64,000 nt of DNA, taken from an uncultured Bacteroidota bacterium. GTDB lineage: Bacteria; Bacteroidota; Bacteroidia; 2-12-FULL-35-15. This document shows, in pieces, positions 17,986 to 25,953 of this stretch; within the stretch, counting starts at the first letter, position 1, and every line of letters starts with the position of its first letter. Position numbers and translations under genes: made by a program. Location of the stretch: assembly GCA_903926385.1 (NCBI GenBank), contig CAIYIS010000083.1, positions 1 through 64,000 of the forward strand, read 5' to 3'. The notes beneath the pieces were generated by a model that ran no database searches, had not been told where the DNA came from, and saw only the letters and a program-made list of their open reading frames with translations.

Positions 17986-18609
17986 ATGAGTCACGATGAA
18001 TTTGATGATGTAGAAGGCTATAAAAAAATAGACCGTTACAATTTAAAATTGATAAATACCATCGCTTCTAATTATAAAACCATTCTGAACGAAATGGGGG
18101 AGGATGCCGAGCGCGAAGGTTTATTAAAAACTCCCGAACGAGTTGCCAAAGCTATGCAATTTCTGACCCACGGCTACGACCTCAACCCGGCTGAAATACT
18201 AAAAGCCGCAATGTTTAAAGAAGAGTACGACCACATGGTAATAGTAAAAGACATTGAAGTATATTCTATGTGCGAACACCACTTGTTACCTTTCTTTGGC
18301 AAGGCTCATGTGGCTTATATTCCAAACGGACATATTGTAGGGTTGAGTAAAATACCAAGAGTGGTAGATGCTTTTGCCCGCAGATTACAGGTTCAGGAAA
18401 GGCTGACAAACGAAATTCGCGATTGTATTGACGATACGCTTAAACCTTTGGGAGTGGCTGTGGTTATCGAGTGTTCGCATTTGTGTATGCAAATGAGAGG
18501 TATTCAAAAACAAAACTCCGTTACCACTACCTCTGCTTTTACAGGAGCTTTTATGAAAGATGCTACCCGTAAAGAGTTTATTAGTTTAATCGGAGCCAAA
18601 TTGCATTAA
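17986..18609 (+). CDS. folE: GTP cyclohydrolase I
   Basis: 207 residues. [23 protein letters not shown] carries the zinc Cys-Glu-His-His site, [23 protein letters not shown] is the GTP-binding block, and [22 protein letters not shown] gives the second zinc Cys and catalytic residues. It makes 7,8-dihydroneopterin triphosphate for folate and pterin synthesis. It sits directly behind the PTPS-family gene, forming a two-step pterin operon. Confidence 0.95.
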   Translation: MSHDEFDDVEGYKKIDRYNLKLINTIASNYKTILNEMGEDAEREGLLKTPERVAKAMQFLTHGYDLNPAEILKAAMFKEEYDHMVIVKDIEVYSMCEHHLLPFFGKAHVAYIPNGHIVGLSKIPRVVDAFARRLQVQERLTNEIRDCIDDTLKPLGVAVVIECSHLCMQMRGIQKQNSVTTTSAFTGAFMKDATRKEFISLIGAKLH

Positions 18610-18667
18610 CCCGGAAGCGTTAACCTGTCAGGGTTTATACTTAAAAAAACATAAAATCTCTGCCATT

Positions 18668-18699
18668 TTTGCAGATAATTACATTCGGTATTATCTTTG
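18668..18699 (+). promoter_or_regulatory. Promoter TTTG-N20-TATCTTTG
   Basis: Ideal match to the Bacteroidota sigma consensus, 33 nt upstream of the ATG at 18733. Confidence 0.8.
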
Positions 18700-18732
18700 T
18701 ACCGTTATCTTAAAACTTAAAACAATTTATTA

Positions 18733-19455
18733 ATGGAAACTAACAATTTTAATTACGTTCAATCAAGAGAAGAAATTACAGCAATTTCTAAAACCTTTAT
18801 GTCATCTGTGTTTTCATGGATGTTTGCTGCATTAGCAATTACTTCGGTAGTGGCTTTTTACTTTGGAAACAGTGTTGATTTAATCACTCTGCTTGTCGAC
18901 CCAATGGTGGGCAAAATGACAGGTTTGGGTTATTTGGTAATGTTCGCGCCATTGGCATTTGTGCTTGTCATGTCGTTTGGATTCAACAAACTTTCTTACC
19001 CTGTATTATTATTCATTTTCCTTTTATTCTCTGCGGTAATGGGAATGAGCTTAAGCTTTATTTTCTTGGCATACACAGCAAGTTCCATCTTCGGAACATT
19101 TGTAGCGGCTTCCGGAATGTTTGGAATTATGGCCATTGTAGGATATACCACCAAAACCGACTTAACTAAATTTGGTTCTATCATGATGATGGGATTGGTT
19201 GGAATTATCATTGCATCCCTTATCAATATGTTTATGCATAGTTCTCAAATGGACTATATCATTAGTTTTGTTGGGGTACTTGTGTTTACAGGTCTTACCG
19301 CTTACGATGTTCAGAAACTAAAAAACATTGGCGCAGGAATACAATTTGGAACTGCAGCGGCAAGCAAACTGGTTATCATGGGAGCTTTAAATCTGTATCT
19401 CGATTTCATTAACCTTTTCCTTATGTTACTTCGTTTGTTTGGTAACAGAAAATAA
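18733..19455 (+). CDS. Bax inhibitor-1/YccA family membrane protein
   Basis: 240 residues with seven membrane segments. MSSVFSWMFAALAITSVVAF opens the domain. YDVQKLKNI (about residue 197) holds the conserved Asp of the pH-sensitive Ca2+-leak pair, and LYLDFINLFLMLLRLFGNRK is the standard C-terminus. A bacterial TMBIM protein; the physiological role in bacteria is poorly defined. It has its own strong promoter and a terminator at 19477-19515, so a single-gene unit. Confidence 0.9.
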   Translation: METNNFNYVQSREEITAISKTFMSSVFSWMFAALAITSVVAFYFGNSVDLITLLVDPMVGKMTGLGYLVMFAPLAFVLVMSFGFNKLSYPVLLFIFLLFSAVMGMSLSFIFLAYTASSIFGTFVAASGMFGIMAIVGYTTKTDLTKFGSIMMMGLVGIIIASLINMFMHSSQMDYIISFVGVLVFTGLTAYDVQKLKNIGAGIQFGTAAASKLVIMGALNLYLDFINLFLMLLRLFGNRK

Positions 19456-19476
19456 ACCACAACTTACTGTGTGAAT

Positions 19477-19515
19477 AAAAAGAGTCCTGCAATTGTGCAG
19501 GGCTCTTTTTTTTTT
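19477..19515 (+). terminator. Rho-independent terminator
   Basis: Stem AAAAGAGTCCTGC / GCAGGGCTCTTTTT (one G-T pair) followed by a long T run, 22 bp after the Bax-inhibitor stop. Confidence 0.85.
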
Positions 19516-19534
19516 AATTACTTTTGGCATCCTA

Positions 19535-19594
19535 CACCTCACCCCTTCATCCCCTCTCCTTGTTCAAGGATAGGGGGTAGTTGGTGAGAGATGT
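19535..19594. repeat. Interspersed GC-rich hairpin repeat, copy 2
   Basis: CCTCACCCC...CCCCTCTCCTTG and CAAGGATAGGGGG...GGTGAG arms: an imperfect dyad of the same family as copy 1. Confidence 0.7.
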
Positions 19595-19637
19595 AACAGA
19601 AAGAAACATATTTTTAACAACACACTTCACACAAATG

Positions 19638-19679
19638 CTCCCCTCTCCTTTTTCAAGGAGAGGGGGCGGGGGTGAGGTA
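19638..19679. repeat. Interspersed GC-rich hairpin repeat, copy 3
   Basis: CCCCTCTCCTT / AAGGAGAGGGG stem followed by CGGGGGTGAGGT, ending about 20 bp before the fabD start codon. Copies 2 and 3 lie 45 bp apart. Confidence 0.75.
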
Positions 19680-19697
19680 AAAAAAACAATTTAAATT

Positions 19698-20582
19698 ATG
19701 AAAGCATACGTATTTCCGGGACAAGGGTCTCAGTTTACAGGAATGGGAAAAGACTTATACGATAATCATGAGTCGGCTAAACAAATGTTCGAAAAAGCCA
19801 ATGATATTCTGGGCTTCCGCATTACAGATATCATGTTTGCCGGCACAGAAGAAGAACTCAAACAAACCAAGGTAACACAACCTGCTATTTTTCTGCATTC
19901 GGTTATTCTGGCAGCAGTAAAACAAGATGTGCTTCATCCCGAAATGGTGGCAGGACACAGTTTAGGAGAGTTTTCAGCATTGGTTGCCAACAAAACATTA
20001 CTATTCGAAGATGCACTTCTACTCGTTTCCAAACGTGCCCTCGCTATGCAGAAAGCTTGCGAAATCAACCCTTCTACCATGGCAGCTATTCTTAATCTGG
20101 ACGAAAAAATAATCGAAACCATTTGTGCAGAAATTACTCAAGCGGGCGAAGTGGTAGTAGCAGCTAATTATAATTGTCCCGGACAACTAGTTATTTCCGG
20201 AAGTATAGCCGGAGTCAACACAGCCTGCGAACGCATGAAAGCTGCCGGAGCCAAACGTGCATTAGTATTGCCTGTTGGCGGTGCTTTCCATTCGCCTTTA
20301 ATGGAGCCGGCCCGCATCGAGTTGCAGGCAGCCATCCAAGCCACTGTTTTCCATCAGCCCATCTGTCCGGTTTATCAAAACGTAACAGCAAGCGCAGTTT
20401 CTAATCCTGCCGAAATAAAAAACAATCTCAATTTACAACTTACAGCTCCTGTTAAATGGACACAAACCATTCAGCAAATGATAGCCGATGGCGCCACCTC
20501 CTTTACCGAAGTAGGCCCCGGCAAAGTACTTCAGGGATTAGTCAAAAAAGTAAATCCTGCTATGGAAGCCGGAAGCATTTAG
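19698..20582 (+). CDS. fabD: Malonyl-CoA:ACP transacylase
   Basis: 294 residues. FPGQGSQFTGMGKDL is the oxyanion/acyl-binding loop, GHSLGEFSALVA holds the nucleophile Ser (~88), and GGAFHSPLM the catalytic His. VGPGKVLQGLVKKVNP closes the fold. It loads malonyl groups on acyl carrier protein for fatty acid synthesis. The leader upstream is taken up by a hairpin repeat that ends ~20 bp before the ATG. Confidence 0.95.
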   Translation: MKAYVFPGQGSQFTGMGKDLYDNHESAKQMFEKANDILGFRITDIMFAGTEEELKQTKVTQPAIFLHSVILAAVKQDVLHPEMVAGHSLGEFSALVANKTLLFEDALLLVSKRALAMQKACEINPSTMAAILNLDEKIIETICAEITQAGEVVVAANYNCPGQLVISGSIAGVNTACERMKAAGAKRALVLPVGGAFHSPLMEPARIELQAAIQATVFHQPICPVYQNVTASAVSNPAEIKNNLNLQLTAPVKWTQTIQQMIADGATSFTEVGPGKVLQGLVKKVNPAMEAGSI

Positions 20583-21215
20583 TTTTATTGATTCTTTAGC
20601 TCAGGGTGATTAGTAAATTCATACCGTCACCCTGAGCTAGTCGAAGGGCCTGTTTCATCATTCCAATCTCAAATCTCAATCAACAATCATTAGGGCACCA
20701 TCCTTATCTCCCTTCGTAGTCCCCTCTCCCGCTATCCGTTCCAAGTCCGCCCCCGCTTATGCCTGCCCACTTCGGGCTTTCCTCTTCTATCGGGTGCAGT
20801 TAGTCAGCGCCTCTCTCTTTGTTACCTTTAAGTAAGCACGACAAAAAAACTCCGAACATCTATTTTCCAACCCCGTTAAGGGCGGCAAACAGCCAGTGGC
20901 TGTTTGAGCGAGTACGTGCGTCAGCTGGTAGCCGCGGGTGAAACCCGTGGTAAATCAAATCCCCACCTCTCAAACCCCCTTTAGGGGTGACATATCCCCC
21001 CCCTCCCAACTCGCTCTTCTGCAAATTTGGAGGTTACTTTTCTTTCACAAAAACTCCGTCATTGCGAGCGAAGCAATCTCTAAATCATCAATTCCCCCCA
21101 ATCGTCACACCATGGCCCCCCTCTCCTTATTCAAGGAGAGGGGCAGGGGGTGAGGTGCTCAAAAAATACCCCCCCCCCTTTCAGTTCGACCCCCCTAAAC
21201 TTTATTTTCATCCCC
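20583..21215. repeat. Repeat island after fabD
   Basis: No gene is seen in these ~630 bp, which are GC-richer than the surroundings. They hold several short dyads of different families: AGCTCAGGGTGA / TCACCCTGAGCT (20598-20638, followed by AGTCGAAGGG); AAACAGCC-AGT-GGCTGTTT (20887-20905); CCGCGGGT-GAA-ACCCGTGG (20932-20950); GTCATTGCGAGCGAAGCAATC (about 21058-21078), a motif widespread in bacterial genomes; and a CCCCTCTCC/GGAGAGGGG hairpin (21116-21157). It reads like a landing zone for small palindromic elements. Confidence 0.7.
21116..21157. repeat. Interspersed GC-rich hairpin repeat
   Basis: CCCCCTCTCCTTATTCAAGG...GGAGAGGGGCAGGGGGTGAGGT-type copy: CCTCTCCTT / AAGGAGAGG stem with the GGGTGAGGT tail, inside the repeat island after fabD. 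Confidence 0.7.
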
Positions 21216-21247
21216 CTTGACTTTGTATTGATATAATTTTACCTTTG
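21216..21247 (+). promoter_or_regulatory. Promoter of the orphan leader-peptide transcript
   Basis: CTTG (21216-21219), 20 nt, TACCTTTG (21240-21247): a full consensus promoter. The predicted start site is near 21252, about 35 nt ahead of the short ORF. Confidence 0.75.
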
Positions 21248-21286
21248 TCCACGAAATAGTTATTCATCTATTTAATATAATACAAA

Positions 21287-21370
21287 ATGAGCACACACAT
21301 AATACGTACAAAAACAACTAATGCCTCTAAAACCCTTGCAGCCGTAGAGAGAGAGAGAGAGAGAGAGTAA
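21287..21370 (+). CDS. Putative 27-aa leader peptide ending in a Glu-Arg run
   Basis: ATG to TAA, 27 codons. The peptide is Thr-rich at the start (MSTHIIRTKTTNASKT) and ends in alternating Glu and Arg (VEREREREstop) encoded by a GA dinucleotide run. It lies between a consensus promoter and a strong terminator, the layout of an attenuation leader. However, the next gene encodes a lipoprotein, not a biosynthetic enzyme. Slippage in the GA run would change the reading frame. Expression is inferred from the flanking signals only. Confidence 0.5.
   Translation: MSTHIIRTKTTNASKTLAAVERERERE
21345..21367 (+). repeat. GA/AG dinucleotide microsatellite
   Basis: About eleven GA units inside the putative leader peptide, covering its last seven codons. 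Such runs are prone to length change during replication. Confidence 0.85.
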
Positions 21371-21400
21371 TACACTAAACAATACTATTTATATTTTATC

Positions 21401-21437
21401 AAAGCGCTTTGTGCCATCGGCACAAGGCGCTTTTTTA
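21401..21437 (+). terminator. Rho-independent terminator after the leader peptide
   Basis: Stem AAAGCGCTTTGTGCC / GGCACAAGGCGCTTT (one G-T pair, 4-nt loop) followed by TTT. It lies 30 bp after the peptide stop and would end a transcript of about 180 nt. Confidence 0.85.
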
Positions 21438-21521
21438 TTTTACACCAAACATTAAAGTTAATACAAAACCAAGCGTGCTAAAGGTAAAAGAGGCACATCA
21501 CAAAAAAACAAATAAATAAAC

Positions 21522-21971
21522 ATGAAAAAAACAATTACAAAAATTGGCATCGTAATGCTATTAGCCGTTACAGCCACCACATTTAATTCTTGTAAAAAAG
21601 CAAAAGTCAAAGGTTGTATGAATTCTTCGGCCACAAATTACAAATCAGATGCCGAAGAAGATGATGGCAGCTGTTCTTACACGGGCAACATTGTTTTCTG
21701 GTATGACCAATCTACTGCCAATGTGCTATCGTCAGCTGGAGTTACAGGCGTATATTATTACTTAGATGGTTCCCTTGCAGGTTCTTCTGCTAATGTATGG
21801 TTTGCAACCGCTCCAAGTTGTGGAGGTAATGGAACTGTAACTGTTTCTAAAACATGGAGAGCCAACCCGGCTAGTGGTAGCAATTATTCTATAAAAGATC
21901 AAGCGGGAACAGTTCTTGGGTCTGGCAGTGTTACATTCGATGCCAATACCTGTACAAAAGTGCAGTTATAA
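21522..21971 (+). CDS. Predicted lipoprotein with a CMNSSATNY motif
   Basis: 149 residues. Lipobox FNSC (Cys ~24), then GCMNSSATNYKSDAEEDDGSC, the short Asp-rich module common in Bacteroidota surface proteins and thought to bind calcium. A ~90-residue beta-rich domain follows, with NIVFWYDQSTANVLSSAG, VYYYLDGSLAGS and two further cysteines. Function unknown. It lies downstream of the orphan leader's terminator. Confidence 0.65.
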   Translation: MKKTITKIGIVMLLAVTATTFNSCKKAKVKGCMNSSATNYKSDAEEDDGSCSYTGNIVFWYDQSTANVLSSAGVTGVYYYLDGSLAGSSANVWFATAPSCGGNGTVTVSKTWRANPASGSNYSIKDQAGTVLGSGSVTFDANTCTKVQL

Positions 21972-22030
21972 TTATTTCACCTCGTTTTCGGGTAAATTTT
22001 TACCCCTAATCGATAAAACCAAACAACAAC

Positions 22031-22059
22031 ATCCCCTCCCTTTTTTCATGGGAGGGGAT
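22031..22059. repeat. Palindrome ATCCCCTCCC / GGGAGGGGAT
   Basis: Perfect 10-bp arms with a 9-nt loop containing six T. It may act as a terminator for the 21522 gene or be a variant of the GC-rich repeat family; lack of a following T run makes the latter equally likely. Confidence 0.5.
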
Positions 22060-22137
22060 TTGGTTTAAAAAATGAGAAAAAACAACCTCAATTAGTGCTA
22101 AAATGAATAAATCACTAAAAAATAACACATTAGTCTT

Positions 22138-22502
22138 CATCAGAAGTCCTTCGCGCCTCAGCAGATAACCTTCGGGAGTCAGCAGATGTCCTTCGGGAGT
22201 CAGCAGATGTCCTTCGGGAGTCAGCAGATGTCCTTCGGGAGTCAGCAGATGTCCTTCGGGAGTGAGCAGATGTCCTTCGGAAGTGAGCAGATGTCCTTCG
22301 GGAGCCATCAAATGTCCTTCGGAAGCCAGCAAATGTCCTTCGGAAGCCAGCAGATGTCCTTCGGAAGCCAGCAGATGTCCTTCGGGAGCCATTAGATTTC
22401 CTTCGGAAGCCAGCAAATGTCCTTCGGGAGCTAGCAGATTTCCTTCGGGAACCATCAGATTTCCTTCGGGAACCACCAGATTTCCTTCGGAAGCCAGCAG
22501 AT
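22138..22502. repeat. 21-bp tandem array 2 (about 17 units)
   Basis: The longest array of the window: 17 head-to-tail units with core CAGATGTCCTTCGGGAG and period exactly 21 bp. Units fall into graded subtypes (GGGAGTCAG at the left, GGAAGCCAG in the middle and right). Several frames stay open on both strands, producing heptapeptide repeats such as LASEGHL and MSFGSQQ, with no clear translation signal for any of them. It is GC-rich relative to its flanks and lies upstream of the orphan gene at 22621. Confidence 0.92.
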
Positions 22503-22620
22503 TTCGAAAAACAAGCTCCAAAAAGCGTTATCCACCATACACATTCAATTTTAAACACAACAAATATTAATTTTTAAACATCAATTAAATAAAAAAATAA
22601 ATCAATAAATAATAAACGTC

Positions 22621-23526
22621 ATGGACAAGAATCAAAAAGCCAAGTACAACATGCTCGTAAAACTACTTGCATATCTTAATTTAACTGCCAACGCAGCCAT
22701 CTATGTTGCTTACGCACAAATGGTCGCACTCGTAGCCGTCTTAGACGGCATCAAAGACTCATGGGACACACTCCTTTCTCAAGAAGTCGCTCAAACCACA
22801 GGTATGACATCCGACCAGGACACAGCCAAGCACAACATGGCCGACCAGTTCGAACTCATCGCTAATGCAGTTCATGCCTACGCACTTTCTGTCGACAATC
22901 AAACACTTGTCGAACAAGTTAAATACTCGGCATCTCAAATCTACAACCTCGGAAACGCTCAAGCAGCAGCCATTTGCGACCAAATCATAATCGCCACAGG
23001 CCCTTACGTTTCCCTTCTTGCCGATTACGGAATCACATCCACCTACATCATCGCAGCCGATGCCAAAATCACAGCTTACGAAGCCACACTCGGACAATCT
23101 CAAGCCAACGAAGCCATCAAAACTGCTGCAAACGTGGCCATCGACACACTCATTCACGACACCCTCGAACCCAAACTCATCATCCTCGATGGTCTTGTAG
23201 GCGGCCCCGTTCTCCACTCCCAAACCGACTTTATCCAAGGATACAAAGCCGTTAGAGTAATCGACAACCTCCCTACCATCCACACCGAACTAACAGTTCA
23301 GTTCTACAAAGCAGGCACCACCACTCCCATCATCGGAGCACAAATCAAAGAAATGATCTCTGGCAAAGCAGCCGTTTCCGACAATGTTGGTATCGCTCAC
23401 CTCATCAAATTCAAAGGAGGAAAAAACCTTATGTTCGAAGCATCAGCACCAGGTTTCACCACCCAACAAATCGTTCTCACTGTCCTCACATCCAAAAAAG
23501 TCTCCATCACAGTCGAACTATCTTAA
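22621..23526 (+). CDS. Orphan helical protein with C-terminal carboxypeptidase-regulatory-like domain
   Basis: 301 residues, no signal peptide. Residues ~1-195 are Ala-rich and predicted helical (for example MLVKLLAYLNLTANAAIYVAY); residues ~215-301 form a beta-sandwich (LTVQFYKAGTTTPIIGAQ ... APGFTTQQIVLTVL ... KVSITVELS). Codon use is striking: GCC, ATC, CTC, GAC and AAC dominate, unlike the A/T-ending codons of the neighbours, suggesting foreign origin or unusually strong codon selection. It has an A-rich leader, array 2 upstream, and its own terminator. Role unknown. Confidence 0.7.
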   Translation: MDKNQKAKYNMLVKLLAYLNLTANAAIYVAYAQMVALVAVLDGIKDSWDTLLSQEVAQTTGMTSDQDTAKHNMADQFELIANAVHAYALSVDNQTLVEQVKYSASQIYNLGNAQAAAICDQIIIATGPYVSLLADYGITSTYIIAADAKITAYEATLGQSQANEAIKTAANVAIDTLIHDTLEPKLIILDGLVGGPVLHSQTDFIQGYKAVRVIDNLPTIHTELTVQFYKAGTTTPIIGAQIKEMISGKAAVSDNVGIAHLIKFKGGKNLMFEASAPGFTTQQIVLTVLTSKKVSITVELS

Positions 23527-23550
23527 ATCAAACTCACCATCCTCCATCCC

Positions 23551-23585
23551 AAAACCTGACAGAATCCCATTCTGTCAGGTTTTTA
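23551..23585 (+). terminator. Rho-independent terminator
   Basis: Perfect 15-bp stem AAAACCTGACAGAAT / ATTCTGTCAGGTTTT with a 3-nt loop and T run, 24 bp after the stop of the helical protein gene. Confidence 0.9.
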
Positions 23586-23702
23586 CTCCTCATATTAGTG
23601 CAGAATCAAAAACTATTCACAAAACCATACAAATTTTCAAATATTTATATATTTGCAAACTATTCATATCATCAGATAATTTATACCAATTAAAATAAAA
23701 CC

Positions 23703-25145
23703 ATGAAAATAAATTTGCTTTTAATAATACTTTTAATCTTTTCTAATCAAGTTTTCTCTCAAGACAAAGATTACAGCTTGGCTAATGTTCAATCATCATC
23801 TGGCAAATTTGTATTCTATAACAAAGAACCATTTGATGCATATACTAAAGCCTTTTATTTCCCAAACGAAGGTGCTGACTCTGAAATAATGTCCCCAAAA
23901 GATTTTAATGCTTCTTGTATTAAAAATGCAATGAAGGAATCAGGATTACAAGGTGGTGAACCATTCGATGCTGTTATTGTAACAGATGGCGAACCAAGAG
24001 CAAAGGCTATAAAATTTAAAGAAGTATCTACAAAAAACTCATTGGCTAAAATCGGAACTATATATTTAGGAGTTTACATCTTTGATAGAACCTGTATGCC
24101 TGTGAGCGAATACGATTATATTGCCACAATGAATGTAAGATGGCATAAAAAAGATGGTCAACAAGAAAAAGCGTTTTTAGAAATAATAGAACGCTCTAAA
24201 AAGAAATACACCAACTTTGACGGACTTATATTTAAAGACGAAAAATCAGCAGACTTAATTAAATTTAGAGGTTTAGAAAAGAGCGGAGGAGGCTTTAGAG
24301 TTGGAGATTTCGCAATTTTCGCTTCAGGTTCCACTCCAATGTATGGAGAAATCGTTCGTCTCGACAACACCAAGGGAGATGCAGGTTTCAAGTATTATGA
24401 TGAGTATGGTGACGAAAAAATAAAGAACATTGTCTACACCAAGCTAACTGCACTTTCAAAAGAAAAATATGACGAATTTATTGCCAAGCAAAACACAGAA
24501 ACAGCAAAGCATAAATTCACAAACGGAGAGAAAGTTAGTTGGACAGAAGGGAAAAACCCACTGTATGGAGAAGTTGTAAATCTAAATACTAAATCCCACG
24601 ATGCTACTATTAAGTCTTTAAACAAATTTGGAGAAGATAAAAACACAACAATCGATTTTTTGAAAATGGATAAGTTAGATGATTCAAGGTTTGAAGAATT
24701 AAGAAAGAAAGAATTGGAGGAAATCAAAAAACATCAGTTTGAAACAGGTCAGAAAGTTAGTTTTGTCAAAGACAAAAAATCTAAATGTGGAGAAGTCGTT
24801 AACATTAACAATAAGAACCACACCGCAACAATTAAATACTTGGGTGTATTTGCAGAAGATAAAACTTCCGAAGAAGCATATTTTGATGTAGAGAAAATAT
24901 CTGACGAGAAATTTGAAGAAGAAACAAACAAACAAAAGAAAGAAGCATTACAATATAAGTTCGATGTTGGCGAAAAAGTAGTTTGGAAAAAAGGAAGCCT
25001 ATTAGGTATGAAAAGCGAAGCCATTAATGCCGAAGTAGTATCATTAAACGAACTCGACCATAAAGCTACAGTTAAGTACATCAATAAAGACAACCTAGAA
25101 AAGCAAGAAACCGTTTCATATTTAGATTTATCTAAAGTTAAATAG
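23703..25145 (+). CDS. Exported protein with four tandem SH3-like repeats
   Basis: 480 residues. Signal peptide (1-19, NQVFSQ). The N-terminal domain (about 20-175) is unrecognised. From ~195 there are four ~70-residue repeats of the form F-x-x-G-x-K-V-x-W/F-x-x-G/K ... YGEVVNLN-x-K-x-H-x-ATIKYL-x-x-x-x-ED, starting GDFAIFASGS, GEKVSWTEGK, GQKVSFVKDK and GEKVVWKKGS. The strand pattern resembles small barrels of the Tudor/KOW/SH3 kind. Charged Lys/Glu linkers separate the repeats. No sorting domain, so perhaps periplasmic. Binding partner unknown. Confidence 0.7.
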   Translation: MKINLLLIILLIFSNQVFSQDKDYSLANVQSSSGKFVFYNKEPFDAYTKAFYFPNEGADSEIMSPKDFNASCIKNAMKESGLQGGEPFDAVIVTDGEPRAKAIKFKEVSTKNSLAKIGTIYLGVYIFDRTCMPVSEYDYIATMNVRWHKKDGQQEKAFLEIIERSKKKYTNFDGLIFKDEKSADLIKFRGLEKSGGGFRVGDFAIFASGSTPMYGEIVRLDNTKGDAGFKYYDEYGDEKIKNIVYTKLTALSKEKYDEFIAKQNTETAKHKFTNGEKVSWTEGKNPLYGEVVNLNTKSHDATIKSLNKFGEDKNTTIDFLKMDKLDDSRFEELRKKELEEIKKHQFETGQKVSFVKDKKSKCGEVVNINNKNHTATIKYLGVFAEDKTSEEAYFDVEKISDEKFEEETNKQKKEALQYKFDVGEKVVWKKGSLLGMKSEAINAEVVSLNELDHKATVKYINKDNLEKQETVSYLDLSKVK

Positions 25146-25205
25146 TCACCTCGCCCTCGTTTGTAACAAAGGCGGTCGAGAATCGCGTTTATAACGCAAC
25201 TCTCC

Positions 25206-25246
25206 AAACCTGACAAGTTCTCAAAAACACTTGTCAGGTTTTTTTA
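25206..25246 (+). terminator. Rho-independent terminator
   Basis: Stem AAACCTGACAAGT / ACTTGTCAGGTTT with a 10-nt loop and T run. It resembles the terminator at 23551 (shared ACCTGACA arms). The T run merges into the promoter of the next gene. Confidence 0.85.
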
Positions 25247-25257
25247 TGGAAATAAAC

Positions 25258-25265
25258 TAACTTTG
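25258..25265 (+). promoter_or_regulatory. -7 box TAACTTTG directly before a start codon
   Basis: Exact TAnnTTTG match ending four nt before the ATG at 25270, implying a leaderless message. Confidence 0.6.
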
Positions 25266-25269
25266 CACC

Positions 25270-25914
25270 ATGAAGAAACCAATCTTACTTTTACTTATAA
25301 CCTTTACATTTTTACAAGCCCATTCTCAAACGCTCAATAGCCTTGCCATTACAGCGGGAGTATCTTATGGCAATCAAAAATTCTTTTATGCCGATCCTCC
25401 CGATATTTCTCGCAAAAGTTACATAGCCGGTTTTAATGCAGGTGTGTTTGGAGAGTTTTTCTCCAGAGATTATGTGCGTTGGGTAACCGAGTTGCAATAC
25501 AATCAAAAAGGTTCGGTTGATAAGCAAGATTCGGCCAACTACAGCAACCAACTGCAGTACATCTGCTGGAACAATTATTTAAAAATACGATACGAACTCT
25601 TTAGTATCATCCCTTATATATTGGTGGGCCCTCGCCTGGAGTATAACATGGCACAAGCCACTTCATCTCCTGCCATCACCGGAAAGTTTTTGCCTCTCCA
25701 TGTTAGTGCTGCAGCCGGAGGAGGAATAGAATTTGTAAGTTTTTATAATTTTAAATTCTTTGTCGAAGGGTTTTACAATCCTGATGTAATGCCTGCTTAC
25801 ATCTCGCCTGAACTCCACATTCCGAATAAAAATTTTGAGCTTAGGGTTGGATTAAAATACGAACGTGCTGCACGCAGAGAAAGGTGCAACACGCCCACAT
25901 ATATAGAACAATAA
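25270..25914 (+). CDS. PorT-like outer membrane beta-barrel protein
   Basis: 214 residues. Signal peptide (1-19, QAHSQ), then alternating amphipathic strands: ITAGVSYGNQKFFY, FNAGVFGEFFSRDYVRWVTELQYNQKG, LQYICWNNYLKIRYEL, YILVGPRLEYN, FEFFV-type final strands and LRVGLKYER. This matches the outer-membrane beta-barrel (PorT/OMP_b-brl_2) family. Cargo or role unknown. The last ~95 bp of the gene are duplicated at 26086-26168, beyond a palindromic element. Confidence 0.8.
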   Translation: MKKPILLLLITFTFLQAHSQTLNSLAITAGVSYGNQKFFYADPPDISRKSYIAGFNAGVFGEFFSRDYVRWVTELQYNQKGSVDKQDSANYSNQLQYICWNNYLKIRYELFSIIPYILVGPRLEYNMAQATSSPAITGKFLPLHVSAAAGGGIEFVSFYNFKFFVEGFYNPDVMPAYISPELHIPNKNFELRVGLKYERAARRERCNTPTYIEQ

Positions 25915-25921
25915 AATATTG
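25826..25921 (+). repeat. Original copy of a duplicated gene end
   Basis: The last ~90 bp of the PorT-like gene plus AAAATATT. It is repeated directly at 26074-26169 with about five substitutions (for example GCACGCAGAG versus GCACGCAAAG). Confidence 0.9.
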
Positions 25922-25953
25922 TATTAATCCCTAAGATTATTTATTAGTAGTAC

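Noticed and set aside
22006-22570. Four long open frames through array 2 on both strands as possible repeat-protein genes
   Set aside because: A 21-bp unit without stops keeps several frames open automatically. None has a promoter or A-rich leader, and the frames contradict one another.
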